Shown: in pieces, positions 10,759-20,679 of the stretch | Layout: every line of letters begins with the position of its first letter | How positions within the stretch are numbered: position 1 is the stretch's first letter | Source: Bradyrhizobium uaiense | GTDB taxonomy: Bacteria > Pseudomonadota > Alphaproteobacteria > Rhizobiales > Xanthobacteraceae | Length of the DNA: 64,000 nucleotides | Assembly (NCBI RefSeq): GCF_010811875.1 | Contig: NZ_VKHP01000003.1 | Location: forward strand, 1-64,000 | Direction: 5' to 3' | The notes under the pieces: model-generated | What the model saw: only the letters and a program-made list of their open reading frames with translations | What the model was told of the DNA's origin: nothing | Database searches by the model: none | Translations under genes and position numbers: made by a program

Positions 10759-10896
10759 ACGCTTCCCTCTGCGCAAATGTTATCGAACGTCACCGCGCAG
10801 TCCCCGGTATCTATCGGTGATGAGAACGCCCATTGCGCTCCCGCCTTCTCCCGCAGGAAAGGACAGCGCGTGTTCAAGCGTCGTCGTTTCAGGCAA

Positions 10897-11070
10897 ATGC
10901 ACTGGCTCATAGAGCGCCTTCTCGCGGAGGCAAAAAGCCTGCGCGAGGAAGCCAAGGCTCTTCCTATCGGAATCGCCAAGGAACGGCTGCTGCAGAAAGC
11001 CCGGCAGGCCGACACGGCCGCTCACTTGAGCCAATGGCTGTCGTCGCCGGGACTGCTGCCACCCGAATAG
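10897..11070 (+). CDS. Small hydrophilic helical protein, unknown function
   Basis: A 57-residue Lys/Arg/Ala/Leu-rich, probably all-helical protein containing AEAKSLREEAKALP and KARQADTAAHLSQWLSSPGL. From memory, short proteins with this AKSLREEA...KARQADTA...WLSSPGL pattern are widespread in Bradyrhizobium with no known function. The start is uncertain: the ATG at 10897 has only a weak AGG upstream, a GTG at 10870 is possible, and the frame is open back to an ATG at 10777. Confidence 0.6.
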   Translation: MHWLIERLLAEAKSLREEAKALPIGIAKERLLQKARQADTAAHLSQWLSSPGLLPPE

Positions 11071-11123
11071 GAACACAGTCCACCGGACGGCTATTCCCTC
11101 CCATTGCTCGAGGAGCAATGGAA

Positions 11124-11354
11124 ATGCCCCGCTACTTCTTCGACATCAGAGACGACGGCGATGTCTACCCCTACGAAGAGGGATTGGATCTCGCTGATCT
11201 GAGAGCCGCCAAGATCGAAGCCGCCAACACGCTGGCCGGCATCGCCAGAGACGCGGGACATTCCAGCGGGGAGAATGACGTCGCGATTGAAGTCCGCACT
11301 GACGACGGACTGGTGTTTCATGCCGCCTTCGTCCTTCATCGCTCCAAACAATAG
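11124..11354 (+). CDS. DUF6894-type small protein
   Basis: A 76-residue protein beginning MPRYFFDIRDDGDVYPYEEG, the hallmark of a small family common in Bradyrhizobium and relatives (DUF6894). The function is unknown. AGGAG at 11111-11115 sits 8 bases before the ATG at 11124, which favours this start over the ATG at 11118. It lies 53 bases after the preceding small gene. Confidence 0.8.
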   Translation: MPRYFFDIRDDGDVYPYEEGLDLADLRAAKIEAANTLAGIARDAGHSSGENDVAIEVRTDDGLVFHAAFVLHRSKQ

Positions 11355-11558
11355 GACGGCCGTCCCTCCGCTAGAGTGCGAAGCTGCGTCTGCATCCTCA
11401 ACTGTCATCGCCCGGCTCGACCGGGAGATCCAGTACGCCGCGGCTTATCGGTTCAAGCGGAGACGTCTCTGGAATACTGAATCACACACGTGCGCTTTCG
11501 CGGGTGATGACACCGAGTGGCTGTTTGACAGTTGAACCAGAAACAGGGAGCGTGCCCC

Positions 11559-11780
11559 CTACAGCCCGGTATACCCGGCCTTCACATGGTCGGTGCTGCC
11601 GTCGAGCTGGCGCAGATAGGTCAGCCCGCACACGGTTAACCGATGCGTATCGCGCTCGCCCGCATCGAACAGCGTCTGCACGTAGTCTGTCACCTTCGCC
11701 CGCGCTTCGTCGCTTGCAGCGGACGTGCGGTTGAGCAGCAGATCGTACGTCTGCATGATGCGATCGATAGCGGCTTCCAT
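11559..11780 (-). CDS. Small conserved-looking protein, unknown function
   Basis: A 73-residue hydrophilic protein with no signal peptide. GGAGA lies 5 bases before the ATG. The sequence suggests two helices (MEAAIDRIMQTYDLLL and EARAKVTDYVQTLFDAG). It is 20 bases downstream of another small gene on the same strand, so the two are probably one operon. I do not recognise the family. Confidence 0.65.
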   Translation of the reverse strand: MEAAIDRIMQTYDLLLNRTSAASDEARAKVTDYVQTLFDAGERDTHRLTVCGLTYLRQLDGSTDHVKAGYTGL

Positions 11781-11800
11781 TGAAGTCTCCGGGTTGACGC

Positions 11801-12073
11801 TCAGGCGACCACCAGCGTCTCGGCCTCGAACTTCGCGATCGCCTTGTTGGCAAGGCGGAGTCGGTTCAGCTCACCGCGCTGGAACAGCTTCACGATGATG
11901 CCGAGCAGGCGCTCATTGGTGGCGAAAGTGTCGGGAATAGCGCCGGATTTGCGCAGATAATTCGAGGCGATCGCGTAGGCGTCACCGACGACCTCGACAT
12001 TCAGCACCTCGATCCCGCGCTCGACCAGCATGTCCTGCTTCTCCGTTGGGAAACGAGATAAAGCTCGGGGCAT
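11801..12073 (-). CDS. Small cytoplasmic protein, unknown function
   Basis: A 90-residue protein with mixed helix-forming sequence and no membrane segment or signal peptide. The start at 12073 has GAGG about 9 bases upstream; the open frame extends 28 codons further without a good ribosome binding site. It is the first gene of a probable two-gene unit with the 73-residue protein. No domain was recognised. Confidence 0.6.
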   Translation of the reverse strand: MPRALSRFPTEKQDMLVERGIEVLNVEVVGDAYAIASNYLRKSGAIPDTFATNERLLGIIVKLFQRGELNRLRLANKAIAKFEAETLVVA

Positions 12074-12233
12074 GCCTTGGTTCCTCGCCGGGACCCATTT
12101 ATTTTCGCAGGTGCAGCATGAACCAAATGCGGCACGAAAAACGCATCGGCCGGGCATGACCGATGCGTTACTGGAGGAAGGCTGCCGGTCTTCTCAAGCG
12201 GCCGGCTTGGCCATCAGGCGAAGAGAGGAAGGC

Positions 12234-12752
12234 TCAGAGGCGATACAGGATCTGGTCGGTCCAGAAGCGCTCGAGGCGATGCAGCGACTTGTTGAGGCTC
12301 GCGAACTCCTCGTTCGAGATGCCGCCGACCTGCTCTACCGTCTTGACGTGCTTCTGATAAAGCGCGTCGACGATCTTGCGGACTTCCTGGCCCTGCGGGG
12401 TCAGACGAATGCGGACCGAGCGGCGATCGACGCGCGAGCGCTGATGATCGAGGAAGCCGAGCTCGACGAGCTTCTTCAGATTGTAGGAGACGTTGGAGCC
12501 GAGATAGTAGCCGCGGGTACGCAGCTCGCCGGCGGTCAGTTCCTTGTCGCCGATATTGTACAGGAGCAGCGCCTGCACCGAGTTGATGTCGGCGCGGCCG
12601 CGACGATCGAATTCGTCCTTGATGACGTCGAGGAGCCGGCGATGCAGCCGCTCCACCAAAGTCAGGGCTTCGAGATAGAGCGGCTGCACCGGAGCTTGGC
12701 CGGCAGCGCGATCAGCGGCATCCGCCGCCGTTGTCGCAACGGCTTTCATCAT
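12234..12752 (-). CDS. ldtR: MarR-family transcriptional regulator, LdtR-like
   Basis: A 172-residue winged-helix regulator. The DNA-binding region holds ELTAGELRTRGYYLGSNVSY and LKKLVELGFLDHQRSRVDRR, with dimerisation helices at both ends. The GYYLGSNVSYNLKKLVE core matches the rhizobial/Liberibacter LdtR group, which controls an L,D-transpeptidase and stress genes; this is from memory of the family. GGGGAAG lies 5 bases before the ATG. It sits near hemB and the DUF6163 gene, its usual neighbourhood in Rhizobiales. Confidence 0.85.
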   Translation of the reverse strand: MMKAVATTAADAADRAAGQAPVQPLYLEALTLVERLHRRLLDVIKDEFDRRGRADINSVQALLLYNIGDKELTAGELRTRGYYLGSNVSYNLKKLVELGFLDHQRSRVDRRSVRIRLTPQGQEVRKIVDALYQKHVKTVEQVGGISNEEFASLNKSLHRLERFWTDQILYRL

Positions 12753-13420
12753 GACACTTCCCCTGTTTGTCGTTTTTATCGACTTTATTCGACGAAACTT
12801 GTGTCCCGCCTGATAGGTCCAACGTAAGGGGGCCGTTTGAATATCCGCTTAAATAAGAGAATAAAGAGATCATGAATTTAAGACAGTGAATCGTGGATTA
12901 AGCCCATGGATCAAGGGCTTTTCGCAACTTTTCATTGACGGTGGCAGGCCCCTGTTCACGCTTCGTCTGCCTCCCCTGTCACATTCGGAAACAGCCTCGT
13001 CTGAATTCGAAACGGCGGCGTAACGTGTGTGAGGGAACCCTTTACGGTGACCGATCGGTTACCGGAAAATTCTTTGAAAATTTTATGAGAGTGCGTCGGC
13101 GGGATCTGCACGCGATGCGCGCAGGCGGACTTCATTCATTGCCGCGGCCAGACCGGTTCCGCCGTCAGCCCGCGCAAAGCCGGCCGGCACACGCGCCGAG
13201 ATCCGGTGAAATGGGTCCCGACGGCAGGTCCCGCAGAGACGCCTTGGGAATGGGGCGCCTCGAATGGGGTGCGATCTGTCGGTACTCACCTAGCAGAACC
13301 AGCGGCGCTGTCTTCTCGTTGGGCGCACGGCTGCAATATAATGGCCGCCGCCGTCGGCTATTCGTCGCGCTGTCGCTGGCAGGCAACAGTGCATCAGGCC
13401 GTCCCTACACGCGACGCTGG
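12753..13420. other. Intergenic region upstream of ldtR
   Basis: About 670 bases with no convincing gene. The segment from about 12780 to 12920 is markedly richer in A and T than its surroundings and probably holds the ldtR promoter. The rest is high-GC sequence with random open frames only. Confidence 0.55.
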
Positions 13421-13882
13421 CTATGGCGGGCGTTCGCGCGCCGACATCCAGGCGAGCGCGAGATAGGCCGCGAGCATCAGGGCTTCGAACCCGACCACGG
13501 TGAGGCTGCCGCCATAGATGCCCGGAAACATCAGCTCGATGACCGCCATCGACACCACGGTGGTCAGCCAGACCACGGCGCCCCAGGGCGTCGCCAGCCA
13601 GAGCCCGACGGCGGCGACGAGCTCGATGACGGCGAAATAGATCGTGGCGGTCTGCCAGGCCATCGACTGGTTCTCGAAGGCCTCCTCCTCGCCCCCGACG
13701 AAGCCCGTCACCTGGGCCCAGTGATAGAGGCCCTTGGCGACCGAGACGACGGCCATGATACGCAGGAAGATGACGAGGCGCCGCGTCCACGCATTGTCGT
13801 CCGGCTGGATCCGGTCGGACGAGATCGCGCTCACCGAGATGGCGTTGTCGCGCGCCTGATCGCGTGCAGAGGTGTCAGACAT
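13421..13882 (-). CDS. DUF6163-type inner-membrane protein
   Basis: 153 residues: an approximately 35-residue cytoplasmic N-terminus and then four predicted membrane helices (for example FLRIMAVVSVAKGLYHWAQV and ATIYFAVIELVAAVGLWLAT). The family is found beside hemB and ldtR in Rhizobiales and has no established function. It is divergent from hemB, with about 195 bases between the two starts. Confidence 0.85.
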   Translation of the reverse strand: MSDTSARDQARDNAISVSAISSDRIQPDDNAWTRRLVIFLRIMAVVSVAKGLYHWAQVTGFVGGEEEAFENQSMAWQTATIYFAVIELVAAVGLWLATPWGAVVWLTTVVSMAVIELMFPGIYGGSLTVVGFEALMLAAYLALAWMSARERPP

Positions 13883-14027
13883 CCGAATCGCCGCACAACG
13901 GCTGCAAAATGGGGTTCATGGCGCAGTCTTGGCCCGCCGGGGATGCAAAATCAATCGCCGTTGCGGCAAATCAAGGGCGCCCAGGACGCAGTGGCCGTGC
14001 AATGACGGCGCCCCTGCGAGGTGCTAG

Positions 14028-15786
<1,759 letters not shown>

Positions 15787-15943
15787 GGGTTCCTCTCGGC
15801 TTGCCTGACGCAACATACACGTTCCGCGACCGCCGATGGCCGCCGAATCGCCGGAATATTTCGGCTAGTTCATGTTCGCGCGGCCTTGGCAGGCGAACCT
15901 CCTGTTCCCATGTCCTGCGCGGGACTTTCATCGGAGGTTGGTC

Positions 15944-16501
15944 ATGTCCTACGGCAATGACGGCGGCACCTGGCGCAGTGAAGCCTGGCGCAACGACGGC
16001 GGCGTTCCCCCGCATGCGTTCGATCCGTCGATGCAGCCGGAACTGTTCCGCGGCGTGCTCACGCGGCGTGTGTTTGCGTTCCTGATCGACCTCTTCGTGC
16101 TGTCGGTGCCGGTCATCCTGGCCGTGATTTTCATTGCCGTGTTCGGCCTCGTCACGCTCGGCCTCGGCTGGGCGCTGTTCTGGCTGGTATCGCCGGCCTC
16201 GATCGTCTGGGCGATCGTCTATTACGGCGCCTCGATCGGCGGCCAGCACTCGGCCACGCCAGGCATGCGCATGATGGATCTGGAACTGCGCACCTGGTAC
16301 GGCGCACGCGGCTATTTCGTGCTCGGCGCCGTCCACGCGGTGCTGTTCTGGGTGACGATCTCGTTCCTGTCGCCGCTGGTGCTGCTGGTCGCGCTCCTCA
16401 ACGGCCGCCGCCGGCTGCTGCACGACGTCATCCTCGGAACCGTGATTATCAACAGCTCGGTCCGGACCCAGGTCACCCCGGCGGCGCGGGCCACTTATTA
16501 G
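15944..16501 (+). CDS. RDD-family inner-membrane protein
   Basis: A 185-residue protein with an approximately 45-residue Gly/Asn-rich N-terminus. The RDD signature RRVFAFLIDLFVLSVPV is followed by three to four membrane helices and a conserved C-terminal GRRRLLHDVILGTVVI-like segment. RDD proteins are often linked to ion or osmolyte exchange, though the role here is not known. GGAGG at 15933-15937 sets the start. It stands alone, before bpt on the same strand. Confidence 0.88.
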   Translation: MSYGNDGGTWRSEAWRNDGGVPPHAFDPSMQPELFRGVLTRRVFAFLIDLFVLSVPVILAVIFIAVFGLVTLGLGWALFWLVSPASIVWAIVYYGASIGGQHSATPGMRMMDLELRTWYGARGYFVLGAVHAVLFWVTISFLSPLVLLVALLNGRRRLLHDVILGTVIINSSVRTQVTPAARATY

Positions 16502-16587
16502 GCCCGCCTAAACCAATTGACCGTTAGCCTCCGGGGGGCGATGCTAACTCGGCTGCCTGTATTGTTTGTGGAGCCCGACGATCAGAC

Positions 16588-17364
16588 GTGACCCAGCACT
16601 CGCGTGATACTCCTCAGTTCTATCTGACGGCGCCCTCTCCCTGCCCCTATCTGCCGGGCCGGCACGAGCGCAAGGTTTTCACGCACCTGGTCGGCGATAA
16701 AGCGGGCGATCTCAACGACTTGCTGACCCATGGCGGCTTCCGCCGCAGCCAGTCGATCGCCTACCGGCCGGCCTGCGACCAGTGCCGGGCCTGCGTCTCG
16801 GTCCGGGTGGTCGCCAACGAATTCCGCCCCTCCCGCAACTTCCGCAAGGTACTGGCCCGCAACGCCGACATCATCGGTGAGCAGCGCACGGCGGTGCCGA
16901 CATCTGAGCAATATTCGGTCTTCCGCGCCTATCTCGACCGCCGTCACCGCAACGGCGGCATGGCCGACATGACCGTGCTGGACTACGCGATGATGGTCGA
17001 GGACAGCCATGTCGAGACCCGGATCATCGAATACCGCAAGCGCAATGCCGACAGCGCCATCACCGGCCGCGGCGACGAGCTGATGGCGGTGGCGCTGACC
17101 GACGTGCTCAGCGACGGGCTGTCGATGGTCTATTCGTTCTTCGAGCCGGGGCTTGAGGCCCGCTCGCTCGGCACCTTCATGATCCTCGACCACATCGCCC
17201 GCGCCCGCCGGCAGGGGCTGCCCTACGTCTATCTCGGCTACTGGATCGAGGGCTCCAAGAAGATGGACTACAAGGGCCGCTTCCTGCCGCAGCAGCGGCT
17301 CGCGCCGTCGGGCTGGCTGCGCGTCGATGCGACGGGCGAGGTGCTGGCCGAGCCGCAGGACTAG
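16588..17364 (+). CDS. bpt: Aspartate/glutamate leucyltransferase (Bpt)
   Basis: Transfers leucine from leucyl-tRNA to N-terminal Asp/Glu of proteins, marking them for ClpS/ClpAP degradation (N-end rule). The protein has 258 residues. The N-terminal [16 protein letters not shown] and the cysteine-rich [14 protein letters not shown] motif are typical, as is the later [16 protein letters not shown]. The start is a GTG with only a distant GGAG upstream, so expression may be low. It converges on mntH; an imperfect inverted repeat at 17363-17382 may terminate both. Confidence 0.95.
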   Translation: MTQHSRDTPQFYLTAPSPCPYLPGRHERKVFTHLVGDKAGDLNDLLTHGGFRRSQSIAYRPACDQCRACVSVRVVANEFRPSRNFRKVLARNADIIGEQRTAVPTSEQYSVFRAYLDRRHRNGGMADMTVLDYAMMVEDSHVETRIIEYRKRNADSAITGRGDELMAVALTDVLSDGLSMVYSFFEPGLEARSLGTFMILDHIARARRQGLPYVYLGYWIEGSKKMDYKGRFLPQQRLAPSGWLRVDATGEVLAEPQD

Positions 17365-17382
17365 CGCTTTCGATAAGGCGCT

Positions 17383-18768
17383 CTAGGTGCCGAAGATCGT
17401 GTCGATCAACAGCTTCACGTTCAAGATCACGATCAGACCGGCGACGATCCACGCCGCCACCGCAACCGGGACCGAAATCGCGAACGCACCCATCTTGCGC
17501 TTGTCGGACACGAAGCGCACCAGCGGAATCACCGCGAACGGCAGCTGCATCGACAGCACGACCTGGCTGAACACCAAGAGCTGCGCGGTGCCGCTTTCGC
17601 CATAGAGCGCGGCGACCACGATGACCGGGGCGATCGCGATGCCGCGGGTCACCAGTCGCTGCAGCCAGTCGGGCAGCTTGAGGTCGAGAAAGCCCTGCAT
17701 CACGATCTGGCCCGCCAGCGTCGCGGTCACCGTCGAATTGAGGCCTGATGCCAATAAGGCGACGGCAAACAGCGTCGAGGCGATGCCGAGCCCGAGCAGC
17801 GGCGACAGCAGCTCGAACGCCTGGTCGATCTCGGCGACGTCGGAATGGCCGCTCTTGTGGAAGGTCGCCGCCGCCAGCACCAGGATCGCGGCGTTGACGA
17901 ACAGCGCCAGCATCAGCGCGATGGTGGAGTCGGTGGTCGCCCATTTGATCGCGTCGCGCCGGCCCTCCTCGGTGCGCGGATAGGCGCGGGTCTGCACGAT
18001 CGACGAGTGCAGATAAAGATTGTGCGGCATCACGGTGGCGCCGATGATGCCGATCGCGATGTAGAGCATCTCCGGATTGGTGAAGATCTCGCGCGAAGGC
18101 ATGAAGCCGCCGAGCACGCCGGCGATCGGCGGCGCCGCGGCCGCGATCTGGACGGCGAAGCAGACCGCGATCACGATCAACATCGCGATCACGAAGGCTT
18201 CGAGGAAGCGGAAGCCACGGTTCATCAGGAGCAGCAACAGGAACGCGTCGAGCGCGGCGAGCAGTGCACCGCCGATCAGGGGAATGCCGAACAACAGCTT
18301 CAGCGCGATCGCGGTGCCGATCACCTCGGCGAGGTCGCAGGCGATGATTGCGGCCTCGCAGGCGAGCCAGAGCAGCAGGTTCACCGGCCGCGAATAGGTG
18401 GCGCGGCACGCCTGCGCCAGATCGCGATCGGTGGCGATGCCGAGCCGCGCGGCGAGCGCCTGCAACAGGATCGCCATCAGGTTGGAGAGCAGGATGACCG
18501 ACAGCAGCGTGTAGCCGAACTTCGATCCGCCCGCGAGATCGGTGGCCCAGTTGCCGGGGTCCATGTAGCCGACAGAGACCAGATAGCCCGGCCCGGCGAA
18601 GGCCAGCAGCCGCCGCCACCACAAGCCGCCGGTCGGCACCGCAACGGTGGCGTTCACCTCCGGCAGGCTGCGCGCATGCCCGGCATCGTCCCGCCAGCCG
18701 CCCGGCACGGCGCTGGAAGCGGAAACGGAAACGGAAACGGAAGAGATTTCAGGGGTCCTCGCATCCAT
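17383..18768 (-). CDS. mntH: MntH, Nramp-family divalent metal (Mn2+) transporter
   Basis: Proton-coupled uptake of Mn2+ (and Fe2+) across the inner membrane. 461 residues with 11 predicted helices. The metal-binding DPGN (residues 70-73) and the MPHN motif in helix 6 are intact. A 50-residue Ser/Val-rich N-terminal tail precedes helix 1. The start region faces a divergent operon. Paired TTGCAACT elements about 30-50 bases upstream suggest Mur/Fur-type manganese control. Confidence 0.95.
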   Translation of the reverse strand: MDARTPEISSVSVSVSASSAVPGGWRDDAGHARSLPEVNATVAVPTGGLWWRRLLAFAGPGYLVSVGYMDPGNWATDLAGGSKFGYTLLSVILLSNLMAILLQALAARLGIATDRDLAQACRATYSRPVNLLLWLACEAAIIACDLAEVIGTAIALKLLFGIPLIGGALLAALDAFLLLLLMNRGFRFLEAFVIAMLIVIAVCFAVQIAAAAPPIAGVLGGFMPSREIFTNPEMLYIAIGIIGATVMPHNLYLHSSIVQTRAYPRTEEGRRDAIKWATTDSTIALMLALFVNAAILVLAAATFHKSGHSDVAEIDQAFELLSPLLGLGIASTLFAVALLASGLNSTVTATLAGQIVMQGFLDLKLPDWLQRLVTRGIAIAPVIVVAALYGESGTAQLLVFSQVVLSMQLPFAVIPLVRFVSDKRKMGAFAISVPVAVAAWIVAGLIVILNVKLLIDTIFGT

Positions 18769-18797
18769 GAAATCAGGATGGCCGATCTCGCCCGTTA

Positions 18798-18820
18798 TTG
18801 CAACTCATTTGCAACTGCAT
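18798..18820. promoter_or_regulatory. Candidate Mur/Fur-type operator upstream of mntH
   Basis: TTGCAACT occurs at 18798-18805 and again at 18809-18816, exactly 11 bases (one helical turn) apart, and TGCAT follows. Rhizobial manganese-responsive sites are built from TGCAA/TTGCA words. The position, 30-50 bases before the mntH start and between divergent genes, fits an operator. Binding is inferred. Confidence 0.5.
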
Positions 18821-18857
18821 CTGGGCTCACGAAAATGATACCGACCGCGCGCCTTGC

Positions 18858-18878
18858 AAAGCACTGAAGAAGTGCTTT
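18858..18878 (+). other. Short hairpin 12 bases before the fused pspA start
   Basis: AAAGCACT (18858-18865) pairs perfectly with AGTGCTTT (18871-18878), loop GAAGA. It sits immediately before the ATG at 18890, where a ribosome binding site would be expected, and none is visible. It could control translation. Because the next codons look TnpB-like, it could also be a relic of an IS200/IS605 subterminal hairpin. Confidence 0.4.
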
Positions 18879-18889
18879 ACGTTAGATAC

Positions 18890-20020
18890 ATGATCAAGCT
18901 GCCCGTCGAGACGCCAACCGCAACGCTGCGTTACGCCCTCGCCCCCGACCCGTCGGGCATCGAGGCGATCGAGGCGACCTTTGCGGCCTATGACCGGATG
19001 ATCGCGATCCTCGCCGAGGTGGCTCCCGTCGGCGCCAACCTCGTCTCGCTGCACGCCCAGGCCTATGAACGGATCCGCAAGGAGACCGGCCTGCCCGCGC
19101 GACTGGTCACGCTCGGCCTGCGCGACCGCGCCAACTACGTCGCAGCCTCCGCCATCCGCCGGATACCGCTCGACGACAAGTTGTTCGCGATCAAGGGCCC
19201 AACTTCACTGACCATTAGCACTGTCAGCGGACGCGTCTTGGTGCCGTTCGACGTGCCGGGATATGTCTCGGGCTGGGAAAGCCCCTTCCCGGCGCATTTG
19301 ATCTCGGATGGTCGCGGCTACGAAATCCACATCGCCGTCAAATCCAAATCAGTCCAACCGGAGGAGAAGACCATGCTTCACGAAGGCATCCTTGCGCGCA
19401 TGGGCCGGCTTCTTGCCGCCATCGCGAGCCAGACCATCGACAACGTCGAGAGCAACAACAAGGTGGCGCTGGTCAAACAGGCAATCCGCGAGATCGACGC
19501 CGGCGCCGACGAAGCGCGCTATGCGCTCGGCAAGTCGCGTGCCGAAGAATTCCGTCTGAAGAAGCGGCGCGAGGAACTGGATACCGAAACGACTGGTCTG
19601 AACGAGAAGATTCGTCTCGCACTTGCGGAAAATCGCGAGGATCTCGCGCGTGCCGGCGTCGCGCGACAAATTGACCTGGAGTCGCAGGTGATCGCGCTGG
19701 AACGCGCGATGGATTTCATCGAGCTCGAAATCGATGAGCAGACCAAGGCGCTGCAGGCCATGCTCGGCGCGCGGCGCGAGGCTGAGACACGATTAACCGA
19801 TCTCGAACAAAGCCTGATCCGCGAGGCCAAGGACGAAACCAGCCGGGGCCCATCGACGACCAATACATTGAGTGCTGAACGCGCCATGGCGGCGATCGCC
19901 CGGGTCACCGGCGTTCCCGCTGCAAGCGTGCTCGGCGACAAGGAGCTTGACGAACTCGATCGCCTGCACCGCGAAAAGGAAATCGCGGCGCGGCTTGAAA
20001 GGATCAAGTCAGAAAAATGA
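18890..20020 (+). CDS. pspA: PspA/IM30-type protein with an in-frame TnpB-like N-terminal extension
   Basis: The 376-residue open frame has two parts. Residues 162-376 are a PspA-like coiled-coil protein (MLHEGILARMGRLLAA, then long Glu/Lys/Arg helices) of about 215 residues, close to the normal PspA length; PspA-type proteins stabilise stressed inner membranes. Residues 1-161 resemble the N-terminal half of IS200/IS605 TnpB: GLPARLVTLGLRDRANY (67-83), LTISTVSGRVLVPF (107-120) and DGRGYEIHIAV (140-150), ending just where the RuvC domain would begin. A strong GGAGGAG at 19360-19366 precedes the internal ATG at 19373, so a normal-length PspA may be made alone, the fusion may be made, or both. 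The stop overlaps the yqiJ-like gene as ATGA. Confidence 0.8.
   Translation: MIKLPVETPTATLRYALAPDPSGIEAIEATFAAYDRMIAILAEVAPVGANLVSLHAQAYERIRKETGLPARLVTLGLRDRANYVAASAIRRIPLDDKLFAIKGPTSLTISTVSGRVLVPFDVPGYVSGWESPFPAHLISDGRGYEIHIAVKSKSVQPEEKTMLHEGILARMGRLLAAIASQTIDNVESNNKVALVKQAIREIDAGADEARYALGKSRAEEFRLKKRREELDTETTGLNEKIRLALAENREDLARAGVARQIDLESQVIALERAMDFIELEIDEQTKALQAMLGARREAETRLTDLEQSLIREAKDETSRGPSTTNTLSAERAMAAIARVTGVPAASVLGDKELDELDRLHREKEIAARLERIKSEK
19360..19375 (+). promoter_or_regulatory. Strong internal ribosome binding site and start for PspA
   Basis: GGAGGAG (19360-19366) lies 6 bases before ATG 19373, which begins MLHEGILARMG, the expected PspA N-terminus. The outer ATG at 18890 has no comparable site. 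This suggests that most PspA starts here, whatever happens upstream. Confidence 0.75.
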
Positions 20021-20676
20021 GTGTAGTTGGCGACATTCTGCTCGCCCCCGACGTGCGGCCCTTCGCGGTCGCGGCTGCGATCATGGTGGCACTTGGCGGT
20101 ATCGAACTGCTCACCACCATGGTCGGACTTTCGATCAGCGAACTCATCGGCAAGGATTTCGCGGTCGAGGCCGAGAGCCATAATGCTCTCAGTGGCCTGT
20201 TTCTCTGGATCAACGCCGGGCGGCTTCCCCTCCTGATCCTGATCATTCTGATACTCGGCATATTCTCGATCGGAGGCTTCCTGCTTCAGGGAATGGCGCA
20301 TGCCGTAGGCACCGCCATCCCGGTCTCGATTGCCGCGGTGGTAGCTGCTGCCGGCAGCGTCCCCGTGATCAGAAACACCAGCCGCGGCCTCGCCCGCATC
20401 ATTCCGCGCGACGAGAGCTACGCGGTCAACGACAGCGACTTTGTCGGCAAGGTCGCAACCGTGTCGGTCGGCCCGCTCGATCAGGGCCTGCCCGGCAGGG
20501 TCCGTCTCAAGGATGTCTTCGGCAACTGGCACACCGTATCGGCGCGTGCCAGCGCAGAGTCCGAGGCATTGCCGGTCGGCGCCAGCGTGCTGCTGGTCGA
20601 TCGCGATGCCAAAGGCTTCATCGCGATTGCCGCTCCCTCCGATCTCGTCGAACAACAATCTTCCAACAGGGCATAA
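20017..20676 (+). CDS. YqiJ-like OB-fold membrane protein
   Basis: 219 residues: an N-terminal membrane half with about four helices (for example LLILIILILGIFSIGGFLLQ), then a soluble C-terminal OB-fold-like domain (DFVGKVATVSVGPLDQGLPG, WHTVSARA). It belongs to the NfeD/YqiJ-type partners of flotillins. It is coupled to pspA by an ATGA overlap and lies 3 bases before the flotillin gene, matching the E. coli yqiJ-yqiK arrangement. The three proteins probably act together on inner-membrane integrity. Confidence 0.88.
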   Translation: MSVVGDILLAPDVRPFAVAAAIMVALGGIELLTTMVGLSISELIGKDFAVEAESHNALSGLFLWINAGRLPLLILIILILGIFSIGGFLLQGMAHAVGTAIPVSIAAVVAAAGSVPVIRNTSRGLARIIPRDESYAVNDSDFVGKVATVSVGPLDQGLPGRVRLKDVFGNWHTVSARASAESEALPVGASVLLVDRDAKGFIAIAAPSDLVEQQSSNRA

Positions 20677-20679
20677 CAC

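Larger units (their letters stand above)
9753..10896. other. Gene-poor stretch with direct and inverted repeats
   Basis: More than 1.1 kb without a convincing gene. It contains an exact 16-bp tandem repeat at 10145-10160 and 10161-10176, and a cluster of hairpins between about 10570 and 10760. Open frames here lack ribosome binding sites, signal peptides or recognisable domains. Confidence 0.55.

Noticed and set aside
10386-11015. A 209-residue minus-strand open frame in the hairpin-rich region
   Set aside because: Runs through the inverted repeats and the opposite strand of a plausible small gene; no domain or ribosome site.
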